NCBI GenBank assembly: GCA_016281925.1
Contig: JAEEJP010000049.1
Coordinates: 1-36,489, forward strand
Direction of reading: 5' to 3'
Source: Methanomassiliicoccaceae archaeon
GTDB lineage: Archaea > Thermoplasmatota > Thermoplasmata > Methanomassiliicoccales > Methanomethylophilaceae
DNA length: 36,489 bases
Below the pieces are notes generated by a model, which searched no databases, was not told where the DNA came from, and saw only the letters and a program-made list of their open reading frames with translations. The translations under genes were made by a program, and so were the position numbers. This document shows positions 31,400 to 36,489 of this stretch, piece by piece. Positions within the stretch are counted from its first letter, which is position 1, and each line of letters begins with the position of its first letter.

Positions 31400-31465
31400 G
31401 GATGCATGCGAATCCGACCGGCCGGAGCCCCGGAAACGGGCGCCCGCGCGGAGGGTTGCGCAGCC

Positions 31466-32059
31466 ATGAGGAAGAGGGATCTCGAGATCAGCCTGCAGAA
31501 AGTGGAGGGATTCGGTTCCCCGGATCCGTCGCTGGAGCAATACATGACCCCCGCGGCGATAGCCGCCGACATAATCTTCGATGCGTACCGGAACGGGGAC
31601 ATCGCCGGGATGAAGGTGGTGGACCTGGGATGCGGGACGGGAATGCTTTCGATAGGCGCATACCTCATGGATGCGGGAATGGTCATGGGGTTCGACAGGT
31701 CAGAGGAAGCCCTGGAGACCGCCCGCAGGAACGCCGCATGCTTCGGCGCTGACATTGATTTCGTGCTCCGGGACATAGCAGACGTCGATGAAATGGCAGA
31801 TACGGTGGTAATGAACCCCCCGTTCGGCTGCCAGAGCAGGAATGCGGACCGCCCCTTCCTGGACAAGGCGATGGAACTGGCGGAATGCGTGTATTCCATC
31901 CATATGCTGGAAACGCTGGGGTTCGTGAGGGAGTATTGCGGCAGAAAAGGGCGCAGCGTGCGCTCCTATAAAACCTATAAGTACGAAATCCCTCATGTGT
32001 TTTCATTCCATACAAAGACGAAGAAGACGATTGACGTCGCTGTCGTCAATATAAGGTGA
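31466..32059 (+). CDS. METTL5-like N6-adenine RNA methyltransferase
   Basis: A 197-residue class I methyltransferase. LEQYMTPAAIAADI at the N-terminus, the SAM motif VVDLGCGTGMLSIGAYL, the adenine-N6 catalytic motif VVMNPPFGCQ and VYSIHM agree with the METTL5 family, which methylates an adenosine of the small-subunit rRNA in eukaryotes. An rRNA target here is inference. ATG 31466 is preferred over 31406 because the longer form would start before the predicted transcription start and lacks family similarity. Its TGA overlaps a GTG of csl4. Confidence 0.88.
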   Translation: MRKRDLEISLQKVEGFGSPDPSLEQYMTPAAIAADIIFDAYRNGDIAGMKVVDLGCGTGMLSIGAYLMDAGMVMGFDRSEEALETARRNAACFGADIDFVLRDIADVDEMADTVVMNPPFGCQSRNADRPFLDKAMELAECVYSIHMLETLGFVREYCGRKGRSVRSYKTYKYEIPHVFSFHTKTKKTIDVAVVNIR

Positions 32060-32064
32060 ACATG

Positions 32065-32625
32065 ATGGCAGATTCAGAAATGGTTTTTCCGGGTGACGAG
32101 GTCGCAGTGGAGGAAGAATATCTCGCATCCGACGGCACATTCGCTGAGAACGGGATCGTTTACGCATCCCAGATAGGCATACTGGAATTGGATGACAAAG
32201 ACTGCGTCGCCAGGGTCATCACGCCCAACCCCCCCAACATCCTCGCGGAAGGCGACATAGTATACGCCATAGTGGCGGACATCAGGAACACGATGGCGAC
32301 GGCCGACGTCGTGGCCAAGGACGGGACCGAGAGAGGACTGGGATGCGAGACCTACGCGACCATACACGTCTCCAAAATCTCCCCCAAATACACCGACGAC
32401 GTCTCCAAGGAGCTCAGAAAGGGGGATTACATCAGGGCCAAGGTCACCGGCGTGAAGCCTTCCCTGCAGCTCACCACCAAGGACGACCACCTGGGCGTCA
32501 TCAGATCCCTGTGCTACAAATGCAAGACCGAACTGGAGAAGAAAGGCGAAGGGCTCTACTGCCCCGAGTGCAAATATTCCGCCACCAGGAAGCTCGCCGA
32601 CGACTACGGCGACGTGGTACTCTGA
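32065..32625 (+). CDS. csl4: Exosome RNA-binding subunit Csl4
   Basis: A 186-residue cap subunit of the archaeal exosome. The N-terminal domain begins FPGDEVAVEEEYLASDGTF, typical of Csl4; an S1 domain follows (GDIVYAIVADIRNTMATADV, HVSKIS), then a C-terminal zinc ribbon with C-x2-C pairs (CYKC and CPEC). ATG 32065 is spaced well from AAGGTGA; ATG 32062 and the GTG at 32056 that overlaps the previous stop are alternatives. It is followed after one base by the PP-loop gene. Confidence 0.94.
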   Translation: MADSEMVFPGDEVAVEEEYLASDGTFAENGIVYASQIGILELDDKDCVARVITPNPPNILAEGDIVYAIVADIRNTMATADVVAKDGTERGLGCETYATIHVSKISPKYTDDVSKELRKGDYIRAKVTGVKPSLQLTTKDDHLGVIRSLCYKCKTELEKKGEGLYCPECKYSATRKLADDYGDVVL

Positions 32626-32626
32626 G

Positions 32627-33253
32627 ATGAAAGCGATCTCCCTTCTTTCCGGAGGGATAGACTCGCCTGTGGCGTCCTATCTCATGTCCAAAGCCGGGGC
32701 GGATGTCATCCTCCTCCACATGGACAACAGCCCGTACTGCGACGAAAGGGCGATGAGGAACGTCAGAGCCATAGCCAAGCAGCTCAGAGACTTCACCGGA
32801 AAGGAGTTCCCGCTGTATTCGGCGCCCCACGGGCCCTCGCAGACGGCCATCCGCGACTGCTGCGACAGGAACTACCAATGCGTCATGTGCAAGCGCGTGA
32901 TGCAGCTCACGGCCGGCAGATTCGCCGAGAAGATGGGCGCGAGCGCGATAATAATGGGGGATTCCCTGGGCCAGGTGGCCTCTCAGACCCTGAAGAACAT
33001 ACGCGCCGAATTCAGCAGCATGAAGATACCCATAGTCAGGCCGCTCATAGGCCTGGACAAAAACGAGATCATAGCAATCGCCCGCAAAATCGGAACCTTC
33101 GACATCTCCATATCGCCCGCCGTCGGATGCACCGTGGTGCCGAGCAAAGTCACGGTCGCGGCCGAGCCCGGTAGGATAGAATCCTTCAGAGACCGCATCG
33201 ACATCGAAAAACTCGCGGAAGAAGCCGCGGAGCAGGCCGTCCCCGTCGTCTGA
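32627..33253 (+). CDS. ThiI-like PP-loop sulfurtransferase domain, THUMP-less
   Basis: A 208-residue adenylating PP-loop protein with SGGIDS at residues 8-13, corresponding to the C-terminal domain of the tRNA 4-thiouridine synthase ThiI; the THUMP and ferredoxin-like domains are missing. C85 and C88 (CVMC) and C168 (VGCTVV) form the three-Cys set that in methanogen ThiI/TtuA-type enzymes holds an iron-sulfur cluster. So it may thiolate tRNA using sulfide directly; alternatively it is another member of the adenine nucleotide alpha-hydrolase group. It is the last gene of an RNA-themed operon with the methyltransferase and Csl4. Confidence 0.82.
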   Translation: MKAISLLSGGIDSPVASYLMSKAGADVILLHMDNSPYCDERAMRNVRAIAKQLRDFTGKEFPLYSAPHGPSQTAIRDCCDRNYQCVMCKRVMQLTAGRFAEKMGASAIIMGDSLGQVASQTLKNIRAEFSSMKIPIVRPLIGLDKNEIIAIARKIGTFDISISPAVGCTVVPSKVTVAAEPGRIESFRDRIDIEKLAEEAAEQAVPVV

Positions 33254-33270
33254 GACGGCCGGCGCCGGAT

Positions 33271-33546
33271 TCAGATGTTTATCGTGCGCCTGGGATAGAA
33301 TGCGGGGCAGGCATCGATGTCTTCGTCTTCGTAAACCATATCGATCGTGACGCGGTCGATGTACATGGCCTGGACCCTTGAGATGTACAGCGTATGGTCG
33401 CCGACGGGGATTTTTATGTCGGAATCTTTGGGCGCCTTGACGCTGATGGGGACGAGCGCAGGCCCCATGCACGCGGTGCAGACGCGGTAGTCGCAGCCTT
33501 CTTTTTTGATCAGTTCGATGACGGCGTCGTCCACAGCAATTTCCAT
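33271..33546 (-). CDS. Small four-Cys protein, possibly A-type Fe-S carrier-like
   Basis: A 91-residue protein I do not recognise with certainty. C18, C23 and C26 (GCDYRVCTACMGP) plus C80 are candidate cluster or zinc ligands. The second half, beta-rich with VGDHTLYISRVQAMYIDRVTIDMVYED, has the run of strands seen in HesB/IscA-type proteins (a conserved strand, a short helix, then xxIDxV), but Cys positions differ, so this is a weak analogy. It has its own TATA box (33568-33575) and converges on the ThiI-like gene with a 17-base gap. Confidence 0.72.
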   Translation of the reverse strand: MEIAVDDAVIELIKKEGCDYRVCTACMGPALVPISVKAPKDSDIKIPVGDHTLYISRVQAMYIDRVTIDMVYEDEDIDACPAFYPRRTINI

Positions 33547-33567
33547 GCGGACGCGTTATGATTGGTA

Positions 33568-33575
33568 GTTTATAG
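33568..33575 (-). promoter_or_regulatory. TATA box of the small four-Cys protein gene
   Basis: Minus-strand CTATAAAC about 26 bases before the ATG at 33546 (leaderless). It overlaps the 3' end of xpd upstream of it. Confidence 0.5.
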
Positions 33576-33577
33576 CC

Positions 33578-35464
33578 TTAACGTATGGCTCCCCGCTTCT
33601 CCCCGAAAAAAACGGCTACCTCTCCGGGGATGTCGCGGGACAGCCTGGCGCCGATGCCCTTCAGAGAAGCTACCCTGCGATCGAGGATCACCGCCGCGCC
33701 GCGGTCTGTCTCCGACCTTATCAGCCTTCCGACGGCCTGCCTCATCTTCCTGGAAGCCGGGACCGCGGACGCGAAAGCCTGCCCGTCGCCGAAGCGCAGG
33801 TCGTAATAGCGCCTCAGAGCGCGGAGCTTCGCCGTCGGCCTCGGGTAAGGCACCCCGACGATGACCGCCAGCTCCATCGCCCTGCCAGGGAAATCGATGC
33901 CCTCTGAGATCCTTCCGCCCAGGACGCAGAACAGGACCCCGCAATCTGACGCGCGGAAAGCCTCCACCTCCGTCATGAGCTCCTCCTGGGACGCCCCGCG
34001 GCGCTCGAAGAATGCCTCCCTCCCGATGCGTCCGGCCAGGCCGTCGCCCAGCATGCGGTCCATGACGCCGTACGACTGGAAGAAGACGGCGGAATTGACG
34101 GCGGCGGCCGCTATGGTATCCGCGATGAGATCCATCGCCCTGCGGTAGTTGCTCTCCCGGAAGCGGTCATCATAACCCATGGAGACCTCGTCCGAATACA
34201 GCGTCAGAAGGTTCTCCGGCGGGAAGGGGCTTCCCAGAGACAGCTTGGCGGGGGCGAAAAGGCCCATCTCCTCGGCGTATCCGTCCAGAGGCTCCAGAGT
34301 CCCCGACATATGGATGGACGACCGGCATTCGTTGAGCGGCCATGCGGCGGGAGACGGATCCATGCAGTAGGACTGGAGCGTTGGGTTGCCGGGATCCGCT
34401 ATGAGTTTCACGCGCATGCCGCCGTCCTCCTCCGACCAGGCCTGCAGGAAGGCGGCCAGCGACCTCAGATATGAGCGGGGAAGCTTCTTGGCCTGCTTTC
34501 TCCTCTCGGCTATGCCGTCTCCTATGGCGTACATGGCGGATATGGCCTTGAAAAGAGCGGCCGAAGGGACTCCGAGAGCCTCCATCAGCTCCTCCTCCAG
34601 GAAATACGGCGGCACGATGCCGTCCTCGTCGACCATGTATTCCGTGCGGGCATGGGATATCGCCTCTCCGACGGCGGAGATGAGGCTTTTCGCGCGGATG
34701 TCGCCGTAAAGATACGGATCCCCGTTGGCTTCCGCCTCCTTCTCCGCCTTGCCCAGCGCGGACGCGGACAGGGATATGGTCTGCAGATCCCTCAGGTATC
34801 CCGGCAGATTGTGGGCCTCGTCGGCGATGATCACGGTTTCGTTCAGAGGAATCCCCATCCAAGTCTCCAATCCTGCCAGCGCCCCCGGCACGAACACGAA
34901 CGGGTACGGCGCGGCTATGACGTCCGCCATCGGGAGCAGGAGCTTCCTGAACTCGTAAGGGCATATGCCTGCGGACTCGCACATAGCCGAGAATTCCTCC
35001 GGGTCTGGAGATGATTCCCTCAGAATGGCGGCCCAGCGTCCGGGGCTCTCCTCCAGGGCTCTGGCATAATACGGGCAGCGGCGCTCCCCTCCGCGGTCCG
35101 GCCTCTTGTATTCGGAGCACAGCCTGGACAGCTCTTCGGGAGTCCCGCCCTCCAGCTCAGGATCCCCGCGCATCATGGGGCACGATCTCCCGGACCTTCC
35201 GCGCAGAGCCACGCATAGAACATCGCCGCCGATGGCGGAGACTTCCCTGGATATCTGGAGCTGCTGGGATTTGGTGCGGGTGAGATAGATGACCTTGGTC
35301 CCTTTCTCGAGGGCATAAGGCAGAGCGCCGCACAGGGACGAGACTGTCTTCCCCGTCCCGGTGCCCGCTTCGATGACCGCGGATCTGCCTCCGCGCACCG
35401 CGGAATCTATGAAGCGCACGAGCTCCGCCTGGCCTGGGCGGAACCCGTACGGAAAAAGGCTCAT
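33578..35464 (-). CDS. xpd: XPD/Rad3-family DNA helicase with Fe-S cluster
   Basis: A 628-residue superfamily 2 helicase, 5'-3' on single-stranded DNA, for repair. Walker A EAGTGTGKT (32-40), YLTRTKSQQLQ, the four iron-sulfur Cys C95, C116, C130 and C168, DEAH in IIADEAHNL, and the second motor domain with HMSGTLEPLDGY, GGRISEGIDFPG and RQAVGRLIRSETDRG are all seen. The start ATG 35464 overlaps the stop of the upstream gene (ATGA). It ends in TAA, one of the few non-TGA stops here. Confidence 0.95.
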   Translation of the reverse strand: MSLFPYGFRPGQAELVRFIDSAVRGGRSAVIEAGTGTGKTVSSLCGALPYALEKGTKVIYLTRTKSQQLQISREVSAIGGDVLCVALRGRSGRSCPMMRGDPELEGGTPEELSRLCSEYKRPDRGGERRCPYYARALEESPGRWAAILRESSPDPEEFSAMCESAGICPYEFRKLLLPMADVIAAPYPFVFVPGALAGLETWMGIPLNETVIIADEAHNLPGYLRDLQTISLSASALGKAEKEAEANGDPYLYGDIRAKSLISAVGEAISHARTEYMVDEDGIVPPYFLEEELMEALGVPSAALFKAISAMYAIGDGIAERRKQAKKLPRSYLRSLAAFLQAWSEEDGGMRVKLIADPGNPTLQSYCMDPSPAAWPLNECRSSIHMSGTLEPLDGYAEEMGLFAPAKLSLGSPFPPENLLTLYSDEVSMGYDDRFRESNYRRAMDLIADTIAAAAVNSAVFFQSYGVMDRMLGDGLAGRIGREAFFERRGASQEELMTEVEAFRASDCGVLFCVLGGRISEGIDFPGRAMELAVIVGVPYPRPTAKLRALRRYYDLRFGDGQAFASAVPASRKMRQAVGRLIRSETDRGAAVILDRRVASLKGIGARLSRDIPGEVAVFFGEKRGAIR

Positions 35465-35874
35465 GCGTCCGGTTTGCTGAGAGTTTTGAGCGCGTCCCAC
35501 GCTTCGGGAGGAAGCTGCTCGTAGACGTTGGCTTCCTCGCTCTGGCCGTCGTCGGGCCTGTCCTCGCCGCGGATCAGCCTGTCTATGGCGTCCCTGTTGA
35601 AGAGCCAGTAGTGTATCCTCCATTCCCTGCCGTCGTAGAGGGTGGTCTCCTCCCTCTCGGTGCTGAGGATGCGGGCGTCCTCCAGCATGTAGAACGCCCC
35701 GCGGTCCTGGGATTCGAGGACATTGTCTATTATCCTGTCCGAATAGCCGAAGAAATTGAGGACGCGGTGGGCCAGATCGTAGGCCTCCTCCTCGTCCATC
35801 CCCCGGCCGCCATCTATCCCGTTGCTGATGGCTTTCGTGAGATCGTCGACGGTCAGTATTCCCAATTGGATCAC
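35461..35874 (-). CDS. Conserved archaeal protein of unknown function (DUF6015-like)
   Basis: A 137-residue soluble protein, acidic, with the block NFFGYSDRIIDNVLESQDRGAF followed by ILSTEREETTLYDGREWRIHYW. This looks like a methanogen/Thermoplasmata family of unknown function (DUF6015 from memory). The shape, a helical N-half and a short winged-helix-like beta hairpin with STEREETTL, might suit nucleic-acid binding, but no motif proves it. The start is GTG 35874, overlapping the serA TGA (GTGA), and its own stop overlaps xpd. Confidence 0.8.
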   Translation of the reverse strand: MIQLGILTVDDLTKAISNGIDGGRGMDEEEAYDLAHRVLNFFGYSDRIIDNVLESQDRGAFYMLEDARILSTEREETTLYDGREWRIHYWLFNRDAIDRLIRGEDRPDDGQSEEANVYEQLPPEAWDALKTLSKPDA

Positions 35875-36489
35875 TCCGTGAAGCGCACATACCTGACGTC
35901 GTCGGTGCCGACTTCCTTGGCGATGGCGGATGCCAGGCCGGGAGTGACATCGTGGTCGACGGTGAGGAACATCAGCGCCTTCTTCCCGGACCTTCCCACG
36001 GACATCTGGCCGATGTTGACGCCGGCCCTGCCGAGGTTGTTCCCGACGATGCCGATGACCCCGGGGGCATCGTCATACCCGACGAACATCATCCTGCCGT
36101 AGAAGGGTATGTCGAAGGAGAACTCGTCGAATCCGACCAGCCTGTTCTGGCCGCCGATGACGGTTCCCCTTATGATGCGCTCCTTGCCCTGGGAGACGAA
36201 CTTCATCTCGATGACGGACGCGTAATCGGTGGAGACGGGGTTGCTGCTCTCGACGACGTCGATGCCCTTGGATTTGGCGAGGGGAAGAGCGTTGATCGTG
36301 TTGGCGGAGCCGACGACGTTCCTGAGGTATCCGATGACGGCGGATACGGTGAGGAGCCTGGTGGGCTTGTCGGCCAGGGCGCCGCAGTATTTGACCTCGA
36401 GCTTGTTCAGGGGGTGGTTGCCGACGGTCTGCTGGACCAGGCTTCCCATCCTGTCCGCGAGGACGACGAAGGGCTCGGTGTCGGCGTCC
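35871..36489 (-). CDS. serA: D-3-phosphoglycerate dehydrogenase, C-terminal part (5' end off window)
   Basis: 206 codons of the C-terminal half of SerA, first step of serine synthesis from 3-phosphoglycerate. The frame is open to the window edge (translation reads ADTEPFVVLADRMGSL before the first Met), so the gene starts outside. It contains the allosteric substrate-binding domain (YCGALADKPTRLLTVSAVIGYL, TVIGGQNRLVGFDEF) and a C-terminal ACT domain (DDAPGVIGIVGNNLGRAGVNIGQMSVGR), the usual site of serine feedback. This is the long, three-domain form of the enzyme. The downstream partner overlaps by GTGA. Confidence 0.93.
   Translation of the reverse strand, partial: DADTEPFVVLADRMGSLVQQTVGNHPLNKLEVKYCGALADKPTRLLTVSAVIGYLRNVVGSANTINALPLAKSKGIDVVESSNPVSTDYASVIEMKFVSQGKERIIRGTVIGGQNRLVGFDEFSFDIPFYGRMMFVGYDDAPGVIGIVGNNLGRAGVNIGQMSVGRSGKKALMFLTVDHDVTPGLASAIAKEVGTDDVRYVRFTE

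Larger units (their letters stand above)
31103..31465. other. Regulatory spacer between purH and the METTL5-like gene
   Basis: 363 bases without a supported gene. Reading in the minus direction it holds a TATA box (31324-31317), a GGGGCCCC palindrome at the expected start site (31294-31301), a structured segment ending in a hairpin and U6 (31236-31201), about 100 further bases and then the purH ribosome-binding site. In the plus direction it holds the METTL5 TATA box (31392-31399). GGATGCAT occurs at 31352 and again at 31400, and CCCTTTAAC occurs twice on the minus strand, inside the hairpin loop and 50 bases downstream. No tRNA could be fitted on either strand. Confidence 0.6.

Noticed and set aside
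1-36489. Insertion sequences, prophage, integrase or defence genes
   Set aside because: No transposase, integrase, terminal inverted repeats or defence-type domains were found on either strand; the window is largely housekeeping.

Overview
The window reads as a GC-rich stretch of a methanogenic archaeon in the Thermoplasmata, most likely the order Methanomassiliicoccales and probably a gut-type lineage. The reasons are: archaeal information genes (PCNA, TFS, Csl4, XPD, a beta-CASP RNase and wybutosine enzyme Taw2); Fpo-type (F420H2 dehydrogenase-like) genes fpoABCD; methanogenesis marker protein 11; a geranylgeranyl-reductase-family enzyme and a cis-prenyltransferase; and a giant secreted protein with BspA-type leucine-rich repeats and a Listeria-Bacteroides repeat. 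Almost every gene ends in TGA. Many neighbours overlap by ATGA or GTGA, so translational coupling is the rule. Several promoters sit about 25 bases from the start codon, which suggests leaderless mRNAs.

Layout. 1-1968 (minus): fpoA-B-C-D, with fpoD cut by the window edge. 2163-7983: proC (plus) converges on a minus operon folD-kptA-mmp11-uppS-B12/radical SAM protein. 8096-14005: nicotinate phosphoribosyltransferase (plus) converges on a minus operon for ribose-1,5-bisphosphate isomerase, form III RuBisCO, AMP phosphorylase and a polysaccharide deacetylase; the first three make up the archaeal AMP salvage pathway. 14125-15415: a six-helix membrane protein and a stand-alone RNase III domain. 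15546-17054: an unrecognised Cys-rich protein. 16975-22761 (minus): one tight operon tfs-pcn-tktN-tktC-tal-GGR-taw2. 23028-26882: the repeat-built surface protein. 27156-29480: beta-CASP RNase, a NadC/ModD-like protein and a tiny zinc protein. 29552-31102 (minus): purH with a long, structured leader. 31466-33253: METTL5-like methyltransferase, Csl4 and a ThiI-like PP-loop protein. 33271-36489 (minus): a small Cys protein and the operon serA-(unknown)-xpd.

How it fits together. Split transketolase plus transaldolase supply pentose phosphates without an oxidative branch. The AMP pathway returns nucleotide ribose to 3-phosphoglycerate, which SerA can draw into serine. FolD and PurH imply a tetrahydrofolate pool. 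NaPRTase feeds NAD.

Points most worth a second look. The RNase III gene ends at the only UAG in the window, and reading through it completes the missing last helix of the fold; this clade is known to decode UAG as pyrrolysine. The purH leader holds a 10-bp hairpin followed by six U, positioned as an attenuator or as the end of a roughly 95-nt small RNA. Two convergent gene pairs (proC/radical SAM and pncB/deacetylase) both lack stop codons on both strands, each explained by a single-base indel. The surface protein is built from near-exact 480-bp units. The NadC-like protein has lost the canonical quinolinate-site motifs.
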